Below, one piece after another: positions 15,371 to 23,136 of a stretch of 64,000 bases of DNA. The DNA is from Flavobacterium yafengii. Lineage in GTDB: Bacteria > Bacteroidota > Bacteroidia > Flavobacteriales > Flavobacteriaceae. A program made the translations under genes and the position numbers. Within the stretch, counting starts at the first letter, position 1, and every line of letters starts with the position of its first letter. The stretch covers positions 1,612,001 to 1,676,000 of the forward strand of contig NZ_JASCRY010000001.1 in assembly GCF_030010375.1 (NCBI RefSeq), read 5' to 3'. Under the pieces are notes generated by a model that made no database searches, had not been told where the DNA came from, and saw nothing but the letters and a program-made list of their open reading frames with translations.

Positions 15371-16192
15371 ATGAATATGCCAGAAAAACAAAAAGTTATC
15401 CTTTATAAAACGGCATCAACGGCTCAATTTCCCGAAGATTTTCAAACTCGGTTTCATACGCATATTTATTGTCAAAGTGGAAGTGTGAAATTTATCTTCA
15501 ATGGTCAGCAATATCAAAGTAAAAAAGGGGAATTTATCTTTTGGTTGGCAGGTTTTAAAGTTTCGGACTTGTCTTTTTCAAAGAATTTTAAAGCAACAAT
15601 GTTGTTTGTGGACAGGGATTTATTGACAACAAATTTACCGAGTGCAAATGCGAGTATAGATAGCGTTATACACTCCAAAGAAAATCCGATTTTGCATCCT
15701 GATAAAGAAGACAAAGATAAAATCTTAAAAAATTTTCAGCTGCTTTACGATAAGTCGCAAGAAACAAACCATCGATTTTACGAAGAAATGTTGAGACTCC
15801 AAATGCAACTTTTTCTTCTGGAAATGTGGCACATTTTTGAAGATGAACTCGACAGACGAAAACGAAGTTTACAAAGCGGAACATTATACGAACGGTTTTT
15901 GTCATTAGTACAGGAACACTGTTTGAAAGAACGAGAAGTGCAATTTTACAGCGATAAGCTGAACATCACACCTAAATATCTCAATTATATTTGCAAGGTC
16001 AATACCCGAATAACTGCTTCTGAATGGATACAGCGTAATGCGAAAGAGCGGATAATACTCCTGTTGCAAAATAAGAACCTAAATATTTCCGAAATTGCCG
16101 ATGAAATGGATTTTTCGAGCCGTTCGTTTTTTACTCGCTATGTGAAAAAATTGCTTGGAGTAACTCCGAAAGAATATCGGGAACGAATATGA
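15371..16192 (+). CDS. AraC family transcriptional regulator
   Basis: The 273-residue protein has an N-terminal cupin-like sensing part (RFHTHIYCQSGSVKFIFNGQ) and a C-terminal double helix-turn-helix from about 175, with NLNISEIADEMDFSSRSFF and the family ending LLGVTPKEYRERI. It is transcribed divergently from the acetyltransferase-cupin-hydrolase-cyclophilin block and very probably controls it. The ligand is unknown. ATG at 15371 is favoured over the second Met (residue 3) by position after the promoter box, but either is possible. Confidence 0.9.
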   Translation: MNMPEKQKVILYKTASTAQFPEDFQTRFHTHIYCQSGSVKFIFNGQQYQSKKGEFIFWLAGFKVSDLSFSKNFKATMLFVDRDLLTTNLPSANASIDSVIHSKENPILHPDKEDKDKILKNFQLLYDKSQETNHRFYEEMLRLQMQLFLLEMWHIFEDELDRRKRSLQSGTLYERFLSLVQEHCLKEREVQFYSDKLNITPKYLNYICKVNTRITASEWIQRNAKERIILLLQNKNLNISEIADEMDFSSRSFFTRYVKKLLGVTPKEYRERI

Positions 16193-16287
16193 AAAAGTTT
16201 ATAACATAACTTTTTAGTGCGTTGGGGTTTTATTTTTTCGGTGTCAAGCAGTTCTGGTCAGGTGCAGAAGTGTGTCGTTTTACGCTT

Positions 16288-16429
16288 GCTCCTAACGTTC
16301 TGGTACTACAGCGGGTTTGGGACTAAATTAAGCCCTATTTTCGGATTTGCCAAATCATTCCAAATACAAAACCAACTTTCCATTAAACCTATTGCCAAAA
16401 TCCGTTGTAGTAGCTGTTATAGCCAGTGG
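16288..16429 (-). other. attC-like recombination site C
   Basis: On the minus strand the site begins directly after the DUF2071 stop codon with CCACTGGCTATAACAGC (plus-strand core 16413-16429) and ends CCAGAACGTTAGGAGC (16288-16303), crossover between 16296 and 16295. Its interior is an imperfect palindrome: TACTACAACGG (minus strand, 16401-16411) pairs with CCGCTGTAGTA near the other end. Unequal extra bases beside the stem resemble the extrahelical bases of attC sites. The outer arm is the complement of the gene unit's start at 17157-17170 with 13 of 14 matches. Confidence 0.65.
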
Positions 16430-17137
16430 TTATTTGTCCGTTTCGCTTTTCCATTCGTGTTCAATGTTTGTCATAAGCAATGCGTTGTCAAAAGTCACCG
16501 AGCCATTAGGAAAAATTTCTTCATTTTCAAAAAAGCTTGATTTTACTTTTGAAACATCAAGCGGTCTAACTTCCCATTTATATGCATTCAGTCTTAGACC
16601 ATCAAATTTGTCTTTGTTTGGTGAATATCCAAGGTCACCATTTTCAAAAAAGTCTGAAGCGTTATTTAATGTTTCAAAAATTGATTTATCGCTAAATAGC
16701 TTTGTTTCCGTAGCGTCAATTAATATTTCGGTGTCGTCTGAACTTTTAAAGTCGATATGATAATTTCCGTTTTTTTCAGCTACATTAAATTTTGCATAAT
16801 AGTGTTTGCCTGGAAATATTCGCCCGCCAACTAACGTGTTTAATTTTAAAGAAGTGTCTCTGCGAGGAATATAAACTCCTGATTTTGTCTCACCGTTTTC
16901 GTCCCATTCGACCGCAATTCTGTGAGCACCATTTTCAGAGTTTACACCAATAAAATCAGGAAACCCTTTGGGTTTTATGTTTTTTAGTCTGATTAAGCAA
17001 ATTCCAACGATAGCTTTGTCTTTGTATAGTTTTGGTCTAAAAGGAAACGGAATAATTTTCTCCACCGATTTTGGGTCAGCTGTGAAGTTGATTAAAATTC
17101 TTCTGTCGATATATCCGTGTATTGTCGGGATTTTCAT
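16430..17137 (-). CDS. DUF2071 (YqjF-like) family protein, cassette-like gene
   Basis: The 235-residue protein fits the DUF2071 family in its opening region (RRILINFTADPKSVEKIIPF, then IVGICLIRL and the paired GAHRIAVEWDE). The family has an unknown function and is related in fold to acetoacetate decarboxylase-like proteins. Its stop codon touches attC-like site C, and 20 bases upstream of its ATG begins GTTATAGCCAATGG, matching the other end of the unit. The unit (16296-17169, about 874 bases) holds only this gene, so it looks like a mobile single-gene cassette. Confidence 0.85.
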   Translation of the reverse strand: MKIPTIHGYIDRRILINFTADPKSVEKIIPFPFRPKLYKDKAIVGICLIRLKNIKPKGFPDFIGVNSENGAHRIAVEWDENGETKSGVYIPRRDTSLKLNTLVGGRIFPGKHYYAKFNVAEKNGNYHIDFKSSDDTEILIDATETKLFSDKSIFETLNNASDFFENGDLGYSPNKDKFDGLRLNAYKWEVRPLDVSKVKSSFFENEEIFPNGSVTFDNALLMTNIEHEWKSETDK

Positions 17138-17175
17138 TGTTGTTTCGGTTTTTGAACCATTGGCTATAACTTGTA

Positions 17176-17240
17176 TATATGCGCTACAAAGTAGCGCATA
17201 TACATCTTATTTTGGGTGGATAGGCGCTACTGAGTAGCGT
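17176..17240. repeat. Two tandem hairpins with the same GCGCTAC/GTAGCGC stem
   Basis: The first palindrome has a perfect 12-bp stem (17176-17187 with 17191-17202) and loop AAA. The second has CGCTAC/GTAGCG (17225-17230 with 17234-17239) and loop TGA. Centres are 43 bases apart. They lie directly upstream of the DUF2071 unit. They could be tandem repressor operators, for example a remnant of a toxin-antitoxin promoter, or parts of a recombination site. No partner gene is present. Confidence 0.7.
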
Positions 17241-17342
17241 ATTACTGTCAAATATACACTTTAATTATTATCTTACAAATCATCAAAAGGGCTTTTAATT
17301 TGTTGAATACTTTTGTACTTACAAGAGCATCTATTTAGCACC

Positions 17343-17487
17343 TTTTGCGTGAAGGATGGAAGTGGAGCTCTTTATTGTTTTATCCCGAAGGGTAAAATAA
17401 TAAAAGCGGAAACAAACAGCCTGACCTTGTTGTAGGACTAAACAAAGTAATTTATACGAAGTGCAACAACAAGGACACGCCCAAAAA
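17343..17487. ncRNA. Candidate structured RNA with three helices
   Basis: The segment folds into a three-way shape. An outer helix pairs TTTTGCGTG (17343-17351) with CACGCCCAAAA (17476-17486), with a two-base bulge. One hairpin (17370-17406) has about 15 pairs closed by CCC-GAA-GGG, with one wobble pair and one bulge. A second stem pairs CCTTGTTGT (17425-17433) with ACAACAAGG (17466-17474). No credible protein is encoded. It resembles, from memory only, a dispersed flavobacterial non-coding element such as the Flavo-1 motif. Which strand is transcribed is unclear. Confidence 0.45.
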
Positions 17488-17492
17488 AAGCA

Positions 17493-17526
17493 CAAAAAAA
17501 ACCGACTTGTTTTCACAAATCGGTTC
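17493..17526 (-). terminator. Rho-independent terminator after cysM
   Basis: On the minus strand AACCGATTTGT pairs with ACAAGTCGGTT (one mismatch), loop GAAA, followed by a run of T. It begins about 20 bases after the cysM stop. Confidence 0.85.
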
Positions 17527-17546
17527 GTATTTAAAGGGATTTCCGT

Positions 17547-18464
17547 TTATACAAATAAGCCTTCGATGCTTAAATAATGTTCGCCGGTGTCGTAGCAAAA
17601 AGTTAAGACTTTGGCATTTTCAGGAATTTCTGGGAGTTTTTTGGCCACGGCAGCAAGGGATGCTCCAGAGGATATTCCTATGAACATGCCTTCTTCTTTG
17701 GCGGCTCTTTGAGTATAGGCAAATGCTTCGTCTTTGCTCACTTGGATGGTTCCGTCCAATAGATCAGTGTGCAGGTTGGTAGGGATAAATCCTGCTCCAA
17801 TTCCTTGAATAGGGTGGGGAGCCGGTGCGCCACCACTGATTACTGGTGAAGCTTCGGGTTCTACGGCGTATACTTTCAGGTTGGGGAAATGTTGTTTCAA
17901 TATTTCGGCACAACCTGTGATGTGACCGCCGGTTCCTACGCCGGTTATCAAATAATCCAGTCCGTCAGGGAATGCTTTTATGATTTCCTGAGCGGTGGTT
18001 GTTTTATGAATTTCAATATTGGCAGGATTCTCAAATTGAAGCGGTGACCAAGCATTAGGTATTTCGCTTACTAATTCCTGTGCTTTTTCCAGCGCGCCTT
18101 TCATTCCTTTTTCACGGGGCGTCAAGACAAATTCGGCACCATAAAGGCTCATGAGTCGGCGTCTTTCTATCGACATGGATTCTGGCATCACCAGTATTAA
18201 TTTATAGCCTTTTACGGCAGCAACCATTGCTAGTCCAATTCCTGTATTTCCGGATGTGGCTTCAATAATGGTGCCTCCTGCTTTCAGTAATCCTTTTGCT
18301 TCGGCATCTTCAATCATCGCAAGAGCGATTCTGTCCTTGATGCTGGCTCCGGGATTGGCACGTTCCAGTTTGATCCAGACATTGTGGTTGGCACCAAACA
18401 AACGATTTATTTTTACATGTGGCGTGTTGCCTATTGTTTCTAGTATGTTGTTGTATTTTGTCAT
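17547..18464 (-). CDS. cysM: Cysteine synthase (O-acetylserine sulfhydrylase)
   Basis: This PLP enzyme makes cysteine from O-acetylserine and sulfide. The PLP Lys is Lys43 in NPGASIKDR, the substrate loop TSGNTG and the phosphate-binding GTGGHITG are intact, and SISSGAS-type wording ([10 protein letters not shown]) occurs near the C-terminus. At 305 residues it is within the CysK/CysM range; K versus M type cannot be settled by eye. It is 3 bases downstream of the serine acetyltransferase gene, so both steps of cysteine synthesis are coupled. A strong terminator follows. Confidence 0.93.
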   Translation of the reverse strand: MTKYNNILETIGNTPHVKINRLFGANHNVWIKLERANPGASIKDRIALAMIEDAEAKGLLKAGGTIIEATSGNTGIGLAMVAAVKGYKLILVMPESMSIERRRLMSLYGAEFVLTPREKGMKGALEKAQELVSEIPNAWSPLQFENPANIEIHKTTTAQEIIKAFPDGLDYLITGVGTGGHITGCAEILKQHFPNLKVYAVEPEASPVISGGAPAPHPIQGIGAGFIPTNLHTDLLDGTIQVSKDEAFAYTQRAAKEEGMFIGISSGASLAAVAKKLPEIPENAKVLTFCYDTGEHYLSIEGLFV

Positions 18465-18467
18465 AAT

Positions 18468-19304
18468 TTATATGGAGAAAAAATTAATATCTTTTGTTTC
18501 CTGCTGATTCAAAACGGTGTTTTTATTGGATTGCATGACAAACGAATACGGATTAACACTCTTGGTAATAAACGTATTTCCACCCACAATACTATGATTT
18601 CCTATGATGGTGCTTCCGCCCAAAATGGTGGCATTGGCATAAATAATAACATGGTCTTCTACGGTAGGATGGCGTTTTTTTTCCTGCATGTTTTTCTCGA
18701 CTTGCAACGCTCCCAAAGTAACTCCTTGATAAATACTCACGTGTTTTCCTATGGTTGTGGTTTCGCCAATGACAATTCCGGTACCATGATCAATCATAAA
18801 CGGAACGTCGATGGTGGCACTTGGGTGAATGTCAATTCCGGTTTTGCTATGCGCATATTCGGTAAGAATTCGCGGCAGCAGACACGAGGTTCGGGAAGCA
18901 ATGGCATTGGCAATGCGATAGACTTCTATGGCAAAAAAACCGGGATAGGAATTGATGATTTCCTGAATACAATCAGCAGCTGGATCCGTATCTAATATGG
19001 CTTGCGCATCTTTTTGCATCGAATGGTACAAGTCCGGAAGTGTGGTGTAAAAAGATTCGGCGTCATCCAGAATTTCATTGGCCGTTTTGTCTTTTACAAT
19101 CTCCGAAAGAATGGCAATAAAGTTGGCTTTGTTTTGATCCAAAAGCAATTCGATTTGAATGGTTTCCAAAGCTTTCTCGGGGAATAATATTTTGAATAAA
19201 TCATCAATCCAATTGATAATTTTGGTAGAATCGATGGCTCTTACCCAATTTTTGTTTTGGTTTTCATGCAGTGTATTCGAAAAACGGTTGGTTTCAGTAT
19301 TCAT
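18468..19304 (-). CDS. cysE: Serine O-acetyltransferase
   Basis: The 278-residue protein acetylates serine for cysteine synthesis. An N-terminal helical domain (about 1-140) precedes the hexapeptide beta-helix with IDIHPSATID, the catalytic IDHGTGIVIGETT (Asp and His) and IGKHVSIYQGVTLGA. This is the EpsC-like type with a long helical N-terminus common in Bacteroidota. The C-terminus lacks an obvious Ile end for tight CysK binding but ends INFFSI, which does have a terminal Ile. The gene leads a two-gene operon with cysM. Confidence 0.92.
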   Translation of the reverse strand: MNTETNRFSNTLHENQNKNWVRAIDSTKIINWIDDLFKILFPEKALETIQIELLLDQNKANFIAILSEIVKDKTANEILDDAESFYTTLPDLYHSMQKDAQAILDTDPAADCIQEIINSYPGFFAIEVYRIANAIASRTSCLLPRILTEYAHSKTGIDIHPSATIDVPFMIDHGTGIVIGETTTIGKHVSIYQGVTLGALQVEKNMQEKKRHPTVEDHVIIYANATILGGSTIIGNHSIVGGNTFITKSVNPYSFVMQSNKNTVLNQQETKDINFFSI

Positions 19305-19460
19305 TTATGGTATGGTAAAATCGGAATGGAATTAGTAAAATGGCTTGAAATACAAATATAAAGCAGAATTGAATAGGTTCATAACGCTGCTTTGTAAATA
19401 AATGTTAATATGTTAAATTCCCACAAAATGGATGCTTTGTGTTGGAAATGATTCCATAAA

Positions 19461-19492
19461 AAAATCCGATTTGCTTTCACAAATCGGATTTT
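19461..19492. terminator. Perfect 13-bp hairpin terminator below lpdA
   Basis: AAAATCCGATTTG (19461-19473) pairs perfectly with CAAATCGGATTTT (19480-19492), with A and T runs outside. It can act on both strands; it lies about 68 bases beyond the lpdA stop. Confidence 0.85.
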
Positions 19493-19502
19493 ATATTTTT
19501 CT

Positions 19503-19542
19503 GTAGAGACTGCAGTGCGTCTCTACTTTCGTGCGTCTCTAC
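19503..19542. repeat. GTAGAGAC-type palindromic repeat, degenerate copy
   Basis: GTAGAGAC (19503-19510) is complementary to GTCTCTAC (19519-19526), and GTGCGTCTCTAC occurs twice (19515-19526 and 19531-19542). This looks like a worn copy of a short palindromic repeat seen between genes in Bacteroidota. It sits between the terminator and the lpdA stop. Confidence 0.65.
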
Positions 19543-19559
19543 GTTACATGATTATTTAT

Positions 19560-20948
19560 TTACAAATGTATTACCTCACCATACGCATCAGCTACAGCTT
19601 CCATAACTGCTTCGCTCATAGTTGGGTGTGGGTGAATTGATTTAAGGATTTCATGTCCTGTAGTTTCCAGTTTACGCGCCACAACTGCCTCAGCAATCAT
19701 ATCCGTAACTCCGGCGCCAATCATGTGACATCCTAACCATTCTCCGTATTTAGCATCAAAAATTACTTTTACAAAACCATCCGGTGTTCCGGCAGCTTTT
19801 GCTTTTCCTGAAGCTGAAAATGGGAATTTACCAATTTTCAATTCGTATCCTTTTTCTTTAGCTTGTTTTTCAGTCAAACCTACAGAAGCAATTTCTGGAG
19901 TAGCATACGTACAACCCGGAACGTTTCCGTAATCGATAGGTTCTACGTGAAGTCCTGCAATTTTCTCCACACAATTGATTCCTTCCGCAGAAGCTACGTG
20001 AGCCAATGCTTGTCCTGGCGTAACATCACCAATGGCGTAATAACCAGGAATGTTCGTTTGGTTGTAAGCATTTACCAAAATTTTATCTTTGTCAGTAGCA
20101 ATTCCTACTTCTTCTAATCCGATGTTTTCAATGTTGGTTTTGATTCCAACAGCTGAAAGTAAAATTTCTGCTTCCAGAACTTCTTCTCCTTTAGCCGTTT
20201 TCACAAATGCTTTAACACCTGCTCCAGTTGTATCAATTCTCTCAACAGATGAGTTTGTCATGATTTTGATACCTGCTTTTTTCAAAGAACGTTCCATTTG
20301 TTTCGAAATGTCCTCGTCTTCAACAGGAACTACATTTGGCATAAATTCTACAATAGTTACATCAGTTCCCATTGAGTTGTAGAAATGTGCAAATTCAACA
20401 CCAATCGCTCCAGAACCAACAATAATCATTGATTTTGGTTGTGTTGGTAATGTCATTGCTTGTCTGTAACCAATCACTTTTACACCATCTTGAGGCAAGT
20501 TTGGCAACTCACGAGAACGTGCTCCAGTAGCTACAATGATATGATCAGCACTGTATTCAGTAACTTTATTGTCTTTGTCAGTAACATCAACTTTTTTTCC
20601 TGGCTTTAGTTTTCCAAAACCATCAATCACGTCAATTTTATTTTTTTTCATCAAGAATTGAACCCCTTTGCTCATTCCGTCAGCTACTGAACGGCTGCGT
20701 TGTACAACAGCAGGGAAGTCTTTGTCAAATGATGAAACAGTCAATCCATAATCAGAAGCGTGCTTAAGATAATCAAAAACCTGAGCTGATTTTAGTAACG
20801 CTTTTGTTGGGATACAACCCCAGTTCAAGCATACACCGCCTAAGTTTTCTTTTTCTATTACGGCTACTTTAAAGCCTAATTGTGATGCTCTAATAGCTGT
20901 AACATAACCACCTGGACCACTTCCTAAAACTATAATATCGTATTTCAT
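19560..20948 (-). CDS. lpdA: Dihydrolipoyl dehydrogenase (E3)
   Basis: This FAD enzyme reoxidises dihydrolipoamide of 2-oxoacid dehydrogenase and glycine cleavage complexes. FAD motif GSGPGG is at 9-14, the redox disulfide is Cys40-Cys45 in GGVCLNWGCIPTK, the NAD motif is GSGAIGVEFA, and the partner His lies in HPHPTMSEAV near the C-terminus. Length 462 is standard. It is monocistronic with its own terminator. It is the only E3 gene in the window and could serve the E1 pair at 3.6-5.9 kb, although it is far from it. Confidence 0.95.
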   Translation of the reverse strand: MKYDIIVLGSGPGGYVTAIRASQLGFKVAVIEKENLGGVCLNWGCIPTKALLKSAQVFDYLKHASDYGLTVSSFDKDFPAVVQRSRSVADGMSKGVQFLMKKNKIDVIDGFGKLKPGKKVDVTDKDNKVTEYSADHIIVATGARSRELPNLPQDGVKVIGYRQAMTLPTQPKSMIIVGSGAIGVEFAHFYNSMGTDVTIVEFMPNVVPVEDEDISKQMERSLKKAGIKIMTNSSVERIDTTGAGVKAFVKTAKGEEVLEAEILLSAVGIKTNIENIGLEEVGIATDKDKILVNAYNQTNIPGYYAIGDVTPGQALAHVASAEGINCVEKIAGLHVEPIDYGNVPGCTYATPEIASVGLTEKQAKEKGYELKIGKFPFSASGKAKAAGTPDGFVKVIFDAKYGEWLGCHMIGAGVTDMIAEAVVARKLETTGHEILKSIHPHPTMSEAVMEAVADAYGEVIHL

Positions 20949-21292
20949 TTTTTTATTTTTATTTAAATTTTTGTAAAAATGAATTCCTAAAAACTCATTT
21001 CATTTTGTGTGTTTCTCTTGTTTAATTGATTGGGCGAATTTAAGGATTTATTCTGTTTTGAGAAAGTTTCGAAGTAATAAAGTGGCAAACTAACAAATTT
21101 TTAGAAAAACACCTTTGTTTCAAACAAATTGCAAAAGTGTAAATCCAGATTTATTATCTTTTAGCTTCTGTGATTTTTTTAAAATAAGTTGAAAAATTGG
21201 CACACAGACTACACGGATTTAGTTGATTAACACTGATTTTCAACCTTGAAGCCTTTGCTTCTCTGTTCCTTGCTATTCCTTTGCAGCAAAAA
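20949..21292. other. Gene-free gap between the ABC exporter and lpdA
   Basis: The spacer must hold the lpdA promoter, but no clean TAnnTTTG box is visible. Around 21198-21240 lies the phrase CACACAGACTACACGGATTT followed by TTAACACTGATTTT, which resembles a short dispersed intergenic repeat of flavobacteria. I see no ORF of interest. Confidence 0.5.
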
Positions 21293-23047
21293 CTAATTCG
21301 CTACCGAAAACTGGGAATCATACAAATTCTTGTAATAGCCACTCTCGCGGTTGATTAATTCCAGATGCGTTCCTTGTTCTACAATCAGTCCTTTGTCCAT
21401 TACTACAATTTTATCAGCATTGACAATCGTTGCCAAGCGGTGCGCAATTACAATAGATGTTCTGCCTTTGGTAATGGTTTCCGTAGCGCGCTGAATCAAT
21501 TCTTCAGAATACGTATCGATCGAGGACGTGGCTTCGTCCAAAATCAAAATACTGGGATTACTCACATACGCTCTCAAGAAAGCAATCAGTTGGCGTTGTC
21601 CTGATGATAACATAACGCCGCGTTCCTTCACATCAAAATCATAATTATCAGGTAAACTCATGATGAATTCATGGACGCCAATTTTTTTGGCTGCAGCCAA
21701 AACTTGTTCCCGACTAATTTCAGGATTATTTAAGGTGATATTGTTGAAAATAGTATCGGCAAAAAGGAAAACATCCTGCAAAACAACTGCAATTTGTTTT
21801 CGTAACGAACTCAATGTGTAATTCTCAATATTGTGATTGTCTATGTAAATAGAACCGCTGTTGATTTCGTAAAAACGATTCAGCAAGTTAATAATCGTAG
21901 ATTTTCCGGCACCTGTAGAGCCTACAATAGCAATAGTTTGACCAGCATTAACCTCTAAGTCGATTCCTTTTATCACTTCTTCATCCGGAATATATCCAAA
22001 ACGAACATTCTTGAATTCGATGTCTCCCTTAAAGATTGGCGCTTCGATAATTCCGGTATCCTGAATTTGATCTTCGGTATCTAAAATATCAAAAACACGG
22101 TTTGCCGCAATCATTCCCAGTTGCATCTCGTTGAATTTATCCGCAATTTGACGTAGTGGATTGAACAACATTCCGATGAACATGGTGTACGAAAATAAAT
22201 CTCCAAAAGTGGTGAAATTATCCCCGTTTAAGATCTTGATTCCTCCATACAGTACAATAAAACCAAGTGTTAAAGACGAAATAATATCAGCAATAGGGAA
22301 GAAGATGGAGTTATAAAGAATGGTTTTTATCCACGCTTTTTTGTGTTTATCATTAATGCTTTTAAATTTTTCAGACTCAATGTCTTCTCTGTTAAAAAGT
22401 TGGACAATCTTCATTCCTGTTACGCGTTCCTGCACAAAGGAATTCATATTGGCAATTTGAGTACGCACTTCTTCAAAAGCGACTTGCATTTTCTTCTGGA
22501 AAATTCGAGTGAAATAAACTAAAATTGGCATCGCCACTATCACAATCCAAGTCAGTTTCCAGTTCATGTAGAACATAAAAATAAGTACCACGAACATTTT
22601 CATCAAGTCACTGATAATCATAAACAAACCTTGACTAAAAATACGGGCGATCGATTCAATATCCGAAACCGAACGTGTCACGAGTTGGCCCACAGGAACG
22701 TGATCAAAATATTTCATTCGGAAACTCAAAATATGTTGAAACAGTTTCGTCCGAATGTCTTTTACAATATCCTGACCAAGCCAGTTCGCCCAATACACAA
22801 AGTAAAATTGCGAAAATACCTCCAGTAATAGTACAATTCCCATCAAGACTACATACATCAATAATCCTTGCTGGTCTTGGGTTGCGATGTAACCATCCAC
22901 GGTTTGTTTCAATAAATACGGACGCAATGCCGCAAAAATCGATAGTGAAATGGCGAAAATAATCACGCCATTAAAACGCCATTGATAGGGTTTGGTAAAT
23001 TTTAATATTCGTTTGAATAGTCTAGTATCAAATGCTTTTGCTTTCAT
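21293..23047 (-). CDS. ABC transporter, fused permease and ATP-binding protein (exporter type)
   Basis: From ATG 23047 (MKAKAFDTRLFKRIL) the protein is 584 residues, a normal half-exporter. An ORF extension to 23122 reads through the hairpin leader element and was rejected. Six membrane segments in about residues 20-300 precede the nucleotide-binding domain, with Walker A GSTGAGKST, signature LSSGQ, Walker B ILILDEATSS and the H-loop IAHRL. It resembles MsbA/LmrA-like multidrug or lipid exporters. The substrate is unknown. It is 87 bases downstream of truA, with the conserved leader in between. Confidence 0.92.
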   Translation of the reverse strand: MKAKAFDTRLFKRILKFTKPYQWRFNGVIIFAISLSIFAALRPYLLKQTVDGYIATQDQQGLLMYVVLMGIVLLLEVFSQFYFVYWANWLGQDIVKDIRTKLFQHILSFRMKYFDHVPVGQLVTRSVSDIESIARIFSQGLFMIISDLMKMFVVLIFMFYMNWKLTWIVIVAMPILVYFTRIFQKKMQVAFEEVRTQIANMNSFVQERVTGMKIVQLFNREDIESEKFKSINDKHKKAWIKTILYNSIFFPIADIISSLTLGFIVLYGGIKILNGDNFTTFGDLFSYTMFIGMLFNPLRQIADKFNEMQLGMIAANRVFDILDTEDQIQDTGIIEAPIFKGDIEFKNVRFGYIPDEEVIKGIDLEVNAGQTIAIVGSTGAGKSTIINLLNRFYEINSGSIYIDNHNIENYTLSSLRKQIAVVLQDVFLFADTIFNNITLNNPEISREQVLAAAKKIGVHEFIMSLPDNYDFDVKERGVMLSSGQRQLIAFLRAYVSNPSILILDEATSSIDTYSEELIQRATETITKGRTSIVIAHRLATIVNADKIVVMDKGLIVEQGTHLELINRESGYYKNLYDSQFSVAN

Positions 23048-23053
23048 ATTTTT

Positions 23054-23136
23054 GGAGCTATTTCCTGCTATTCGTTGCAATCTTTTATGTTTTTGGCAGC
23101 AAAAACATAAAAGGATTTTCACTGCTATCAGGGCTA
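23054..23136 (-). promoter_or_regulatory. Hairpin leader element, copy 1 (before the ABC exporter)
   Basis: The element runs from the truA stop codon to 7 bases before the exporter ATG. It has a perfect 13-bp stem (23082-23094 with 23101-23113) and conserved arms. The arm next to the exporter, 23054-23081, matches copy 2 at about 25 of 28 positions, and the other arm at about 22 of 24. The stems of the two copies differ in sequence but each is self-complementary. Copy 2 sits in the same sense before another start codon. Confidence 0.65.

Noticed and set aside
17331..17516. Minus-strand ORF of 61 residues with many Cys and Phe
   Set aside because: It runs through the structured element and terminator and has unlikely composition.
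18531..18995. Plus-strand ORF of 154 residues
   Set aside because: Antisense to cysE, composition reflects the reversed hexapeptide repeats.
21198..21240. Phrase resembling a dispersed ACACGGATTT repeat
   Set aside because: Only one partial copy; not enough to define a repeat.
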